From Streptomyces avicenniae (lineage in GTDB: Bacteria; Actinomycetota; Actinomycetes; Streptomycetales; Streptomycetaceae), in NCBI RefSeq assembly GCF_000719135.1, contig NZ_JOEK01000016.1, positions 62,001-126,000 of the forward strand: 64,000 nucleotides of DNA, read 5' to 3'. A program made the translations under genes and the position numbers. The notes under the pieces are model-generated. The model ran no database searches. It was not told the DNA's origin and saw nothing but the letters and a program-made list of their open reading frames with translations. Positions 35,720-44,500 of the stretch are shown piece after piece (the stretch's first letter is position 1; every line of letters begins with the position of its first letter).

Positions 35720-36568
35720 GTGCTCACCACCTCCGCGACCCGGGTCCTGGGCCCCGACGACCTCAGCGCCGCCCTCGCCGTGCTGAACCAGGACCCGGTC
35801 GCCAACGCGTTCGTCACCGCCCGCGTGCTCGACTCAGGACTCGAACCGGCATGGCTGGGCGGCGAGATGTGGGGCTGGTACCGGCGGGGCCGGCTCAGGT
35901 CCCTGTGCTACGCGGGCGCCAACCTGGTGCCCATCGCCGCGGGCCCCGCCGCGGTCCGCGCCTTCGCCGACCGCGCCCTGCGGCAGGGCCGCCGCTGCTC
36001 CTCCATCGTCGGCCCCCACGCCCCGACCGCCCGGCTGTGGTCCCACCTCGAACCGTACTGGGGCCCCGCGCGCACCCTGCGCCGCCGCCAGCCCCTGATG
36101 GCCACCGACCGCATGCCCCCCGGCGTCACGCCGGACCCGGCGGTCCGGCGCGTGCGCAAGGAGGAGATGGACATCGTGCTGCCCGCCGCCGTCGCCATGT
36201 TCACCGAGGAGGTCGGCGTCTCTCCGCTGGACGCCGAGGACGGCGGCCTCACCTACCAGGCACGCGTCGCCGAGACCGTCGGCACCGGCCGCTGCTTCGC
36301 CAGGATCGAGGACGGCCGCGTCCTGTTCAAGGCCGAGATCGGCGCCGTCACCCCGCAGACCTGCCAGCTCCAGGGCGTGTGGACGGCGCCCGACCGGCGC
36401 GGCGAGGGGCTGGCCACCGCCGGGCTCGCCACCGTCCTCGCCGCCGCGCTCGCCGGGACCGCGCCCGTCGTCAGCCTCTACGTCAACGACTTCAACGCCG
36501 CCGCCCTCACGGTCTACCGCCGCCTCGGCTTCACCGAGACCGGCACGCTGATGAGCGTCCTGTTCTGA
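35720..36568 (+). CDS. GNAT family acetyltransferase with N-terminal DUF4081 domain
   Basis: 282-residue protein. Residues 1-130 form a DUF4081-type domain (VLNQDPVANAFVTARVLDSG and CYAGANLVPI). The C-terminal GNAT domain binds acetyl-CoA through DRRGEGLATAGLA and ends VNDFNAAALTVYRRLGFTETG. The substrate is unknown. The GTG start at 35720 leaves about 100 bp after ispG; an in-frame ATG 36 bp upstream is less likely. Confidence 0.82.
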   Translation: MLTTSATRVLGPDDLSAALAVLNQDPVANAFVTARVLDSGLEPAWLGGEMWGWYRRGRLRSLCYAGANLVPIAAGPAAVRAFADRALRQGRRCSSIVGPHAPTARLWSHLEPYWGPARTLRRRQPLMATDRMPPGVTPDPAVRRVRKEEMDIVLPAAVAMFTEEVGVSPLDAEDGGLTYQARVAETVGTGRCFARIEDGRVLFKAEIGAVTPQTCQLQGVWTAPDRRGEGLATAGLATVLAAALAGTAPVVSLYVNDFNAAALTVYRRLGFTETGTLMSVLF

Positions 36569-36592
36569 CCGCCGCGCACACCCCCGCCCGCA

Positions 36593-36618
36593 CCCGTGTC
36601 GGGCCGTACCGGCACGGG
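36593..36618 (+). terminator. Hairpin between the two acetyltransferase genes
   Basis: The arms cccgtgtcgg and ccggcacggg pair over 10 bp with one G-U and a 6-nt loop. Confidence 0.45.
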
Positions 36619-36650
36619 ACTTCCGCCCGCCCGCGCGTTAGCCTCCCGGC

Positions 36651-37217
36651 ATGACACCATCCCCCGGTGGCGCCGCCCCCGGCGACCAGCGCTTCCGCAT
36701 CGCACCGCTCGACCTGGCCGGGGCCGTGGACGAGGCGCTGGCCGTCCAGGCAGAGGCGTTCGGACTGAGCAGGGAAGAGGTCGCCGTCCGCCGCCACATC
36801 GTCCTGCGCCACGCCGCCGCGCCGGGCGCGCGCGCCCTCGGCGCCACCGACGCCGACGGCAGGCTGGTCGGCTTCGTCTACGGCATGCCCAACGACCGCG
36901 CGCAGTGGTGGTCCACCGTCGTGGAGCCCTACCTGCGCCGCGGCGGGAACGAGTCCTGGCTCGACGACTCCTTCACGGTCACCGAGCTGCACGTGCACCC
37001 CGACCACCAGCAGCGCGGCATAGGCCGCCAGCTCATCACCGGCCTCACCGGCGCCGCCGACCAGCCCCGCTCCATCCTCTCCGCCATCGACACGGAGAGC
37101 CCGGCCCGCGGGCTGTACCGCAAGCTCGGCTACCAGGACCTCGCCCGCCGCGTCATGTTCCCCTCCGCCCCGACCCCGTACGCCGTCATGGGCGCCCCCC
37201 TGCCGCTGCGCGGCTGA
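36651..37217 (+). CDS. GNAT family N-acetyltransferase
   Basis: 188-residue acetyltransferase. The acetyl-CoA pyrophosphate loop reads HPDHQQRGIGRQL, preceded by the FTVTELHV strand and followed by ARGLYRKLGYQDL. The substrate is unknown. It is convergent with the kinase-like gene. In S. coelicolor, as I recall it, proS follows the corresponding acetyltransferase pair; it is absent at this position here. Confidence 0.82.
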   Translation: MTPSPGGAAPGDQRFRIAPLDLAGAVDEALAVQAEAFGLSREEVAVRRHIVLRHAAAPGARALGATDADGRLVGFVYGMPNDRAQWWSTVVEPYLRRGGNESWLDDSFTVTELHVHPDHQQRGIGRQLITGLTGAADQPRSILSAIDTESPARGLYRKLGYQDLARRVMFPSAPTPYAVMGAPLPLRG

Positions 37218-37238
37218 TCCCCGCCCCGCACCCGGCGG

Positions 37239-38132
37239 TCACAGCCAGACGGCGAACTCCAGCAGCGTCTCGCCCTCGTCGCGCTGCCCCGCCCGGTACG
37301 CCCGCGCCGCCGAGGCGACGGCCCGGAAGAGCGACCAGCCGCGCAGCCGGTCGGGATCGAGGTCCACCGAGTTCGCCAGCCGCGTGACGCGGCGCCGCGT
37401 CGCCGACGCGGCGCCCGCCGAGGCCACCAGGTCGTGCAGCCGGTCGCGCGTCAGCCGCGCCAGGTCGTAGGCGGGTTCGCCGACCACCGGTTCAGGGCCG
37501 ACCGCGAGCCAGTGCGCCCGCGCGTCGTCCGAGGCGAGCACGGCGCCCTGCCTGAAGTCGCCGTGCAGCAGCAGCGGTTCCCCTCCGTCCGCGAGCAGTG
37601 CCTCGCGCGCGGCGAGCGCCTCGCCCACCAGCGGGGCGGTCTCCGGCGGGAGCGCCGCGGCCATCAGCTCCGCCTGCCCCGCCGTCCGCTCCGCGACCGA
37701 GGGGAACGGATGCCCCTCGCCCGGCGGCACCCACAGCCTGCGCAGCACGGAGACGGCCTCAAGGGACGCCTTCGCGTCGGCCAGGGATCGCAGCGACGTG
37801 CCGGGGCGCAGCCGTTCCAGCAGCAGTACGCCCGCCCCGGTGTCGGACCGCAGCACGCGCACGGCGCCCAGACCGTCCCAGCGCCGCAGCGCGGCCTCCT
37901 CGACCGCCGCCCGGCTCCCGGGCGCCGCCAGCTTCAGCACGGCGGGCGCGCCGTCGGCCGTCCGTACGAGGACCGCCATGCTCGTCCGCCCGCCGGGCGC
38001 CACGACGCGTTCCGGGGTCAGCTCCCAGCGGCGCGCTATGCCACCCGTCAGCTCGGGCAGCGCGGCCAGCCAGGCGTCGGCGCCCGCCGCCCGCTGGTGC
38101 CTGGCCAGATGTTCCGGGGGTGCCAGCTCCAT
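37239..38132 (-). CDS. Aminoglycoside/hydroxyurea phosphotransferase-like protein, probable pseudokinase
   Basis: 297-residue protein with the APH kinase fold. The ATP-anchoring Lys67 is in AVLKLA. The catalytic loop is HGDFRQGAVLA at 190-200, keeping the catalytic Asp192 but with Ala197 where the metal-binding Asn is expected. The following metal-binding Asp of the A-[IV]-D-P motif is Gly212 (AVGPEPVVGEPAYD). The remaining architecture (PVVGEPAYDLARL) is that of the streptomycin/hydroxyurea kinase branch. Loss of both metal ligands argues against phosphotransfer. The ferritin-like and lipoprotein genes immediately follow on the same strand upstream of it. Confidence 0.75.
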   Translation of the reverse strand: MELAPPEHLARHQRAAGADAWLAALPELTGGIARRWELTPERVVAPGGRTSMAVLVRTADGAPAVLKLAAPGSRAAVEEAALRRWDGLGAVRVLRSDTGAGVLLLERLRPGTSLRSLADAKASLEAVSVLRRLWVPPGEGHPFPSVAERTAGQAELMAAALPPETAPLVGEALAAREALLADGGEPLLLHGDFRQGAVLASDDARAHWLAVGPEPVVGEPAYDLARLTRDRLHDLVASAGAASATRRRVTRLANSVDLDPDRLRGWSLFRAVASAARAYRAGQRDEGETLLEFAVWL

Positions 38133-38134
38133 GC

Positions 38135-38617
38135 TCAGCGGCTCCCGTCGGCCGCGTACTCGGGCAGGCCGGGGAACGGCACCGGCGCCCCGCTCCAGCG
38201 CGCCGCCCTGACCGCCGCCTCGCTCAGGGCCGACGCGGCGTCACCCCGCTCCTCGGCGGGACCCGCCTCGACGAGGTCGGCGTACGCCGCCGCGAGCCGC
38301 GTCTCCAACTCCCCGGCGAGCCGTACGGCGCCCGCCTCGTCCGTCACCTCGAAGGGCAGCGCGTACGCGGCGGCCGACGCGACCGGCGTGCCGCCCAGGT
38401 CGCGCACGGTGCGGTGCAGCGTGTCGCGGCGGGCGCGGTGGGCGGTGAACGCCTCGGACACCTCCTGGCCGCGGTCGTCGCCGATCCGGCCGCCGACGAC
38501 GCCGTAGCCGTAGACCGCCGCGTGTTCCGCGGCGAGCGCGGCCTGGGTCGCGTCGAGCGCGGACGGCGTGCCGTCCTCGGCGCGGTGCGCGGTGCGGCGG
38601 GCTGGGGAGCGGGTCAT
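38135..38617 (-). CDS. DUF4439 ferritin-like domain protein
   Basis: 160-residue helical protein of the DUF4439 type (ALAAEHAAVYGYGVVGGRIG, TAHRARRDTLHRTV). The family has a ferritin-like four-helix bundle. Its ATG overlaps the stop of the lipoprotein gene upstream by four bases, and the kinase-like gene starts two bases after its stop, so the three form one tight operon. No secretion signal is seen. Confidence 0.78.
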   Translation of the reverse strand: MTRSPARRTAHRAEDGTPSALDATQAALAAEHAAVYGYGVVGGRIGDDRGQEVSEAFTAHRARRDTLHRTVRDLGGTPVASAAAYALPFEVTDEAGAVRLAGELETRLAAAYADLVEAGPAEERGDAASALSEAAVRAARWSGAPVPFPGLPEYAADGSR

Positions 38618-39114
38618 ACGCGGGCCTCGTTCAGCAGATGGGCCTGGACCGTGCCGGACGCCGCGAGCGAGGCGAGCAGCCGGGCGAGGTCAGGGGGGAG
38701 GTCGGGCAGGGCGCGGGTGCGGCTCCTGGCCAGCGCGCGTTCCGCGTCGGCGAGGGCCGACAGGGCCGCGGCGGCGTCCGCCGGGACCTCGGGTGTGCCG
38801 TCGGCCACACCGCCCGCGGCCGGGTCGTCCGCGCCGAGCGCCGTGACGTGGGCCGCGACGACCGCGCGCAGCGGCGTGAGCGTGGCGTCGAGCGCCGGGT
38901 GGGCGGCGGCGGTGGCGTCGTAGTGGGCGAGCAGTCCGCTGCTGTCCCTGGCGGCCCGGCGGCGCAGCCCCCGGGTCGTCGCGGGACCGGCGCCGCCACC
39001 GGCCGCGCCGCCGTCCCCGCCGGTGCAGCCGGCCGTGGCGACGGTGAGACCGGTCACGATGCCGCCGGTCAGGAGAGAGCGTCTGGGCAGACCAGAGGAC
39101 ATGCCAGAGGACAT
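38614..39114 (-). CDS. Tat-type lipoprotein of unknown function
   Basis: 166-residue lipoprotein. Residues 11-12 are a twin Arg in PRRSLLTGG, a Tat-like signal, and the lipobox TAGC puts the lipid on Cys30. The mature part is helical and Ala/Leu-rich, with HYDATAAAHPALDATLTPLRA, similar to the ferritin-like neighbour, which suggests a paralogous pair of ferritin-like domains, one anchored outside the cell. The start at 39114 has GGGAAG upstream; an ATG at 39102 is also possible. Confidence 0.72.
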   Translation of the reverse strand: MSSGMSSGLPRRSLLTGGIVTGLTVATAGCTGGDGGAAGGGAGPATTRGLRRRAARDSSGLLAHYDATAAAHPALDATLTPLRAVVAAHVTALGADDPAAGGVADGTPEVPADAAAALSALADAERALARSRTRALPDLPPDLARLLASLAASGTVQAHLLNEARV

Positions 39115-39151
39115 GGCTTCCCGCACTTCCCGTTGTGAGAGAACGACAAGA

Positions 39152-39165
39152 TCACCGCACGGTGA
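39152..39165. promoter_or_regulatory. Short palindrome upstream of the lipoprotein and rimP genes
   Basis: tcaccg-ca-cggtga is a 6-2-6 palindrome in the divergent region between the lipoprotein gene and rimP. This is weak evidence for an operator. Confidence 0.25.
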
Positions 39166-39262
39166 GCGTACCCGGGGGCCCGTCCCGTTCCCGCGCCACC
39201 CCGGACCCCGGGCGTGCCCGGGGGCGGGCCCATCGGCGGTCGGCGGTGTCTGCGGCAGGCGA

Positions 39263-39268
39263 TAGGGT
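39263..39268 (+). promoter_or_regulatory. -10 candidate of the rimP-nusA-infB operon
   Basis: TAGGGT matches TANNNT and lies 65 bp before the rimP ATG. The same hexamer occurs upstream of the DUF4190 gene (16996) and, on the minus strand, before the EspI-like gene (52640-52635). No clear -35 is present. Confidence 0.35.
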
Positions 39269-39332
39269 GTGGGCCGGGCGCGCCCGACACGCACCGTCCG
39301 ACAACAGCACACGCGGCCGAGGAGTCACCCGG

Positions 39333-39842
39333 ATGAGCACGACCCAGATCGAGAGGCTGCGGGCACTCCTGGAACCCCTGGCCGCCGCGCGCGGCATGGA
39401 CCTGGAGGACGTGCGCATCACCCCGGCGGGCCGCCGTCGGCTGCTCCAGGTGGTCGTGGACACGGACGAGGGCGTGCAGCTCGACGCGTGCGCCGAGCTG
39501 AGCCGCGACGTCTCCGAGAAGCTGGACGAGACGGACGCCATGGGGGAGGCCCCCTACGAACTCGAAGTGACCTCGCCCGGCGCCGAGCGCACCCTGACCG
39601 AGCCCCGCCACTTCCGCCGGGCGACCGGCCGTCTCGTCCTGATCACGCCCCGCGAGGGCGCGGAGCTGACCGCGCGCGTCGTCGCCGTGGACGAATCGGG
39701 AGTGGATCTCCAGGTCCCGGGGGAGAAGGGACGCAAGCCCACGGCCCGCCGGATCGACTTCGACGGGATCGCGCGGGCGCGGGTCCAGGTCGAGTTCAGC
39801 CGTAAGCCGGCAGGCGACGACGAGAGCAGCAAGGAGGCGTAG
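39333..39842 (+). CDS. rimP: Ribosome maturation factor RimP
   Basis: 169-residue protein for 30S subunit maturation, first gene of the conserved rimP-nusA-infB operon. N-terminal domain motif is [20 protein letters not shown]; the C-terminal Sm-like domain starts near [11 protein letters not shown]. The ATG at 39333 follows GAGGAG; an upstream extension is open but lacks RimP similarity. The stop is two bases before the nusA GTG. Confidence 0.92.
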   Translation: MSTTQIERLRALLEPLAAARGMDLEDVRITPAGRRRLLQVVVDTDEGVQLDACAELSRDVSEKLDETDAMGEAPYELEVTSPGAERTLTEPRHFRRATGRLVLITPREGAELTARVVAVDESGVDLQVPGEKGRKPTARRIDFDGIARARVQVEFSRKPAGDDESSKEA

Positions 39843-39844
39843 CC

Positions 39845-40906
39845 GTGGACATCGACATGAGTGCCCTGCGTTTGCTCGTCCGGGAGAAGGAGATCTCCCT
39901 GGACCTGCTGGTGGAGGCGATCGAATCGGCCCTCCTGATCGCGTACCACCGCACCGAGGGCAGCCACCGCAGGGCCCGCGTGGTCCTCGACCGGGCGACG
40001 GGCCATGTGACGGTCTGGGCCGTCGAGGACGAGACCGACCTCGACGGGGCTGCCGACGGTGCGGAGCCGCGTGAGTTCGACGACACGCCGACCGACTTCG
40101 GCCGGATCGCCGCGACCACCGCCAAGCAGGTCATCCTCCAGCGGCTGCGGGACGCCGAGGAGGACGTGACCTTCGGCGAGTACGCCGGGCGCGAGGGCGA
40201 CGTCGTCGCCGGGATCGTCCAGCAGGGCCGCGACCCCAAGAGCGTGCTGGTGGACATCGGCCGCCTGGAGGCGATCCTGCCGCCGCAGGAGCAGGTTCCG
40301 GGTGAGGAGTACCCGCACGGCGCGCGGCTGCGGTCGTACGTGGTGCGCGTCGTGAAGGGCGCGCGCGGTCCCTCCGTGACGCTCTCGCGCACCCACCCGA
40401 ACCTCGTGCGCAAGCTGTTCGAGCTGGAGGTCCCCGAGATCGCGGACGGCAGCGTCGAGATCGCCGCGATCGCCCGCGAGGCCGGGCACCGCAGCAAGAT
40501 CGCGGTGCGCTCGCTGCGGCAGGGGCTGAACGCGAAGGGCGCGTGCATCGGGCCGATGGGCGGCCGGGTGCGCAGCGTCATGGCCGAGCTGCACGGCGAG
40601 AAGATCGACATCGTGGACTGGTCGGACGACCCGGCCGAGATGGTCGCGAACGCCCTGTCGCCCGCCCGGGTCACCCGGGTGGAGGTGGTGGACGCCGCCG
40701 CCAGGTCGGCGCGGGTGACCGTGCCCGACTACCAGCTGTCGCTCGCGATCGGCAAGGAGGGCCAGAACGCCCGCCTCGCCGCCCGCCTGACCGGCTGGCG
40801 TATCGACATCAGGCCCGACACGGAGCAGCCGGGCCGCCCTGAGGAGCCGGGTCGCTCCGAGCGCCCCGGCAGGACCGAGCAGCCCGGCAGGGCCGGGGCG
40901 GCCTAG
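39845..40906 (+). CDS. nusA: Transcription termination/antitermination factor NusA
   Basis: 353 residues: RNA-polymerase-binding N-terminal domain (about 1-100), S1 domain (about 110-185, [19 protein letters not shown]), then two KH domains with [14 protein letters not shown] and the [15 protein letters not shown] ending. The acidic repeats of E. coli NusA are absent, as in actinobacteria. A Gly/Pro/Arg/Glu-rich tail of about 30 residues closes the protein. The GTG start follows AAGGAGG. Confidence 0.94.
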   Translation: MDIDMSALRLLVREKEISLDLLVEAIESALLIAYHRTEGSHRRARVVLDRATGHVTVWAVEDETDLDGAADGAEPREFDDTPTDFGRIAATTAKQVILQRLRDAEEDVTFGEYAGREGDVVAGIVQQGRDPKSVLVDIGRLEAILPPQEQVPGEEYPHGARLRSYVVRVVKGARGPSVTLSRTHPNLVRKLFELEVPEIADGSVEIAAIAREAGHRSKIAVRSLRQGLNAKGACIGPMGGRVRSVMAELHGEKIDIVDWSDDPAEMVANALSPARVTRVEVVDAAARSARVTVPDYQLSLAIGKEGQNARLAARLTGWRIDIRPDTEQPGRPEEPGRSERPGRTEQPGRAGAA

Positions 40907-40933
40907 ACCGGCGCCCCGCAGGAACCCGCCGAC

Positions 40934-40958
40934 GGGCCCCGGACACGTGACGGGGCCC
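40934..40958 (+). terminator. Hairpin in the nusA-ylxR gap
   Basis: The arms gggccccg and cggggccc, with a 9-nt loop, sit 28 bp after nusA. Since nusA, ylxR and infB are one operon, this may act as an attenuator or RNA-processing site. Confidence 0.5.
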
Positions 40959-41087
40959 CTCCGGCGCGCCCGGGGGCGGCCGGGCACACGGCGCGGCGGG
41001 AATGCGGGCGGCGCGCCCGTCCGTTGTCACGACCACCGGTACGGTGACCCCTTTCGGCGCCGTGCGTACGGGGAGGTAGAATTCTCA

Positions 41088-41390
41088 GTGTCTGGCCGGA
41101 CGCATGCGCGCGCCTGCCCGGAACGTACCTGTGTCGGATGCCGACAGCGCTCAGCCAGGAACGGTCTGCTGCGTGTGGTGGTGGTCGGGGAACACTGTGT
41201 CCCCGATCTTCGCGGTACGCTGCCCGGTCGGGGCGCATACCTGCATCCCACACCGACCTGTCTCGAACTGGCGGTCCGCCGTCGCGCGTTCCCCCGGGCC
41301 TTCAGGACCCAGGGGCCGCTCGGCACCGGCGAGCTGCGGCAGGCGGTCGGTGGGGACGCGCCCGGTGCGCCACCGGCGCAGGCACGGTAA
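41088..41390 (+). CDS. ylxR: YlxR family RNA-binding protein
   Basis: 100-residue basic protein of the nusA-infB operon. It has the family motifs RTCVGCRQR near the start and LPGRGAYLHPT, then a helical ending. YlxR proteins bind RNA and influence RNase P activity and gene expression. The GTG start at 41088 has GGGAGGT about 11 bases upstream; an in-frame extension upstream has no family similarity. Confidence 0.9.
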   Translation: MSGRTHARACPERTCVGCRQRSARNGLLRVVVVGEHCVPDLRGTLPGRGAYLHPTPTCLELAVRRRAFPRAFRTQGPLGTGELRQAVGGDAPGAPPAQAR

Positions 41391-41403
41391 AGCACAGAAA
41401 CGT

Positions 41404-41422
41404 CGCGCGGAACGGCCGCGCG
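41404..41422 (+). terminator. Hairpin after ylxR
   Basis: A 7-bp stem (cgcgcgg/ccgcgcg, 5-nt loop) lies 13 bp after the ylxR stop. It probably structures the ylxR-infB leader rather than ending transcription. Confidence 0.35.
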
Positions 41423-41459
41423 GCAGGTACCTCGCGAGTGGGAAGTAGGTCGAGATTGC

Positions 41460-41492
41460 GATGAGCACTCGATGAGTACGCGATGAGTACGC
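41460..41492 (+). repeat. Three 11-bp tandem repeats in the infB leader
   Basis: gatgagcactc at 41460, gatgagtacgc at 41471 and gatgagtacgc at 41482 are perfectly contiguous. Units 2 and 3 are identical; unit 1 differs at three bases. The 11-bp period is not a codon multiple, so each repeat shifts the frame, which is what makes the stop of one unit overlap the start of the next. Confidence 0.85.
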
Positions 41493-41503
41493 CCGTGAAG
41501 TAG
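41461..41503 (+). other. Chain of three start-stop-overlapping micro-ORFs before infB
   Basis: ATG-AGC-ACT-CGA-TGA (41461-41475), ATG-AGT-ACG-CGA-TGA (41472-41486) and ATG-AGT-ACG-CCC-GTG-AAG-TAG (41483-41503) encode MSTR, MSTR and MSTPVK. Each stop overlaps the next start as ATGA. A gtaggtcgag stretch upstream could serve as ribosome-binding site. Translation is not shown; the chain lies 46 bp before the infB start. Confidence 0.5.
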
Positions 41504-41507
41504 CGAA

Positions 41508-41534
41508 GGTCCGGCGGACGACCGACCCCGGACC
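41508..41534 (+). promoter_or_regulatory. Hairpin upstream of the infB ribosome-binding site
   Basis: The arms ggtccgg and ccggacc pair over 7 bp. The infB Shine-Dalgarno ggagcgaag follows eight to nine bases later, just ahead of GTG at 41549. Confidence 0.45.
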
Positions 41535-41548
41535 GTAGAAGGAGCGAA

Positions 41549-44500
41549 GTGGCTAAGGTCCGGGTATACGAGCTCGCCAAGGAGCTTGGGGTGGAGAGCA
41601 AGGTCGTCATGGCCAAGCTCCAAGAACTTGGTGAATTCGTCCGTTCGGCGTCCTCGACGATCGAGGCGCCGGTTGTCCGAAAACTGACTGATGCATTGAG
41701 TGCGGGGAACGGTTCAGGCCGTAGGCCCGCGCGTCCCGGTGCGCCCGCCCCGCGGCCCGGCGCGCCGAAGCCCGGTGCGGCAGGGCCCCGTCCCGGCGCC
41801 CCGCGTCCCGGTGCGCCCGCGCCCGGTGGTGCCCCCGCGGCCGGTCCGAAGCCGGGCGGTCCGCGCCCGACGCCAGGCCCCGCGCCCGCCCCGGCCGCCC
41901 CGCGGCCCGCGGCGAAGCCGGCACCGGCCGCGCCCGAGTTCACGGCCCCGCCCGCCCCGCCCGCGCCCCCCGCGGGTGACACGGCGGCGGCCCGCCAGAC
42001 GACGCCGCGCCCCGGCGGCCAGCAGGGCCCGAAGCCGGGCTCGCGTCCGGCCGCCCCGCGTCCCGGTGGCGGCGCGCCGTCCGCCGGTGCGGGCAAGACC
42101 GCCCCGGCCAAGCCGGGCGGTCCCAAGCCAGGTGGCAGGCCCGCGGGCCCGCGTCCCGGCAACAACCCCTTCACGACCAGCGGTTCCACGGGCATGGCCC
42201 GTCCGCAGGCGCGCCCCGGTCCCGCGGCGCGTCCCGGCGGCCAGGGTGCCCCCGGCGCCCCGCGTCCCGGCGGCGGCCAGGACCGGCCCGGCCCGCGTCC
42301 GCAGGCTCCCGGCGGCAACCGCGCGACGCCAGGCAACATGCCGCGTCCGCAGTCCGGGCCCGGCGGCCCGCGTCCCGGCCCGCCCGGTAACCGTCCGAAC
42401 CCCGGCATGATGCCGCAGCGGCCCTCGGCCGGCGGTCGTCCCGGCGGCCCCGGTGGCCGTCCGGCGGGCGGTCCCCGTCCCGGTGGCGGCGCGGGCGGCG
42501 GCGGGTTCGCCGGCCGCGGTGGCGGCGGTGGCGGCGGTGGCCGTCCCGGCTTCGGCGGCGGTGGCGGTGGCGGCGGGTTCGCCGGCCGTGGCGCCGGTGG
42601 CGGCGCCGGTACGGGCACCCGTCCCGGCGGCGGTGGCGGCGGCTTCGGTGGCGGCGGTGGCCGTCCCGGCTTCGGCGGCCGTCCCGGCGGCCCCGGTGGC
42701 CGTGGTGGCACGCAGGGCGCCTTCGGCCGTCCCGGCGGTCCCGCGCGCCGTGGGCGCAAGTCGAAGCGGCAGCGCCGTCAGGAGTACGAGGCCATGCAGG
42801 CCCCGTCCATCGGCGGCGTCATGCTGCCGCGCGGCAAGGGCGAGGCGATCCGTCTCTCCCGTGGCGCGTCGCTGACCGACTTCGCCGAGAAGATCAACGC
42901 CAACCCGGCGTCGCTCGTGCAGGTCATGTTCAACCTCGGCGAGATGGTCACCGCGACCCAGTCGGTCTCCGACGAGACGCTGCACCTGCTCGGCGACGAG
43001 ATGAACTACACGGTGCAGATCGTCAGCCCGGAGGAGGAGGACCGCGAGCTGCTGGAGTCCTTCGACATCGAGTTCGGCGAGAACGAGGGCGGCGAGGAGG
43101 CCCTGACCTCCCGGCCCCCGGTCGTCACCGTCATGGGCCACGTCGATCACGGCAAGACCCGCCTGCTCGACGCGATCCGCAAGACGAACGTCATCGAGGG
43201 CGAGGCCGGCGGCATCACCCAGCACATCGGTGCCTACCAGGTCTCCACCGAGGTCAACGGCGACGACCGGCGGATCACCTTCATCGACACCCCGGGCCAC
43301 GAGGCGTTCACCGCCATGCGTGCCCGTGGTGCGAAGTCCACCGACATCGCGATCCTGGTGGTCGCGGCCAACGACGGCGTGATGCCGCAGACGGTCGAGG
43401 CGCTGAACCACGCCAAGGCCGCCGACGTGCCGATCGTCGTCGCGGTGAACAAGATCGACGTCGAGGGCGCCGACCCGACGAAGGTGCGCGGCCAGCTGAC
43501 CGAGTTCGGTCTCGTGGCCGAGGAGTACGGCGGTGACACGATGTTCGTGGACATCTCCGCACGTCAGGGCACCAACATCGAGGGCCTGCTCGAAGCGGTC
43601 ATCCTGACCGCGGACGCGACCCTCGACCTGCGGGCCAACCCGGAGCAGGACGCGCAGGGCATCGCGATCGAGGCCCACCTCGACCGCGGCCGTGGCGCCG
43701 TGGCGACGGTGCTGGTCCAGCGCGGCACGCTGCGGGTCGGCGACACGATGGTGGTGGGCGACGCCCACGGCCGCGTGCGCGCCATGCTCGACGACACCGG
43801 GCGCAACCTCACCGAGGCCGGGCCTTCCACGCCGGTCCTGGTGCAGGGTCTGACCAACGTCCCGGGCGCGGGCGACAACTTCCTCGTCGTCAGCGAGGAC
43901 AGGACCGCCCGGCAGATCGCCGAGAAGCGTGCCGCCCGTGAGCGGAACGCCGCGTTCGCCAAGCGCACCCGCAGGGTCTCCCTGGAGGACCTGGACAAGG
44001 TGCTCAAGGCGGGCGAGATCCAGCAGCTCAACCTCATCCTCAAGGGCGACGCGTCCGGTTCGGTCGAGGCCCTGGAGTCCTCGCTGCTCCAGCTCGACGT
44101 CGGCGAGGGCGTGGACCTGCGGGTGCTGCACCGCGGCGTCGGCGCGGTCACCGAGACCGACATCGACCTCGCGGCGGGCTCCGACGCCATCGTCCTCGGC
44201 TTCAACGTGCGCGCCGAGGGGCGTGCCACGCAGGCGGCCGAGCGCGAAGGGGTGGACGTCCGGTACTACTCGGTCATCTACCAGGCGATCGAAGAGGTCG
44301 AGGCGGCCCTGAAGGGTCTGCTCAAGCCGGAGTTCGAAGAGGTCGAGCTGGGCACGGCGGAGATCCGCGAGGTCTTCCGCTCCTCCAAGCTGGGCAACAT
44401 CGCGGGTGTCCTCATCCGCTCCGGCGAGGTCAGGCGGAACACCAAGGCGCGCGTGGTCCGTGACGGCAAGGTCGTCGCGGAGAACCTCAACATCGAGGGT

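Noticed and set aside
42440..42720. Repeats in infB considered as CRISPR or VNTR
   Set aside because: No constant repeats with unique spacers; they are in-frame coding Gly codons.
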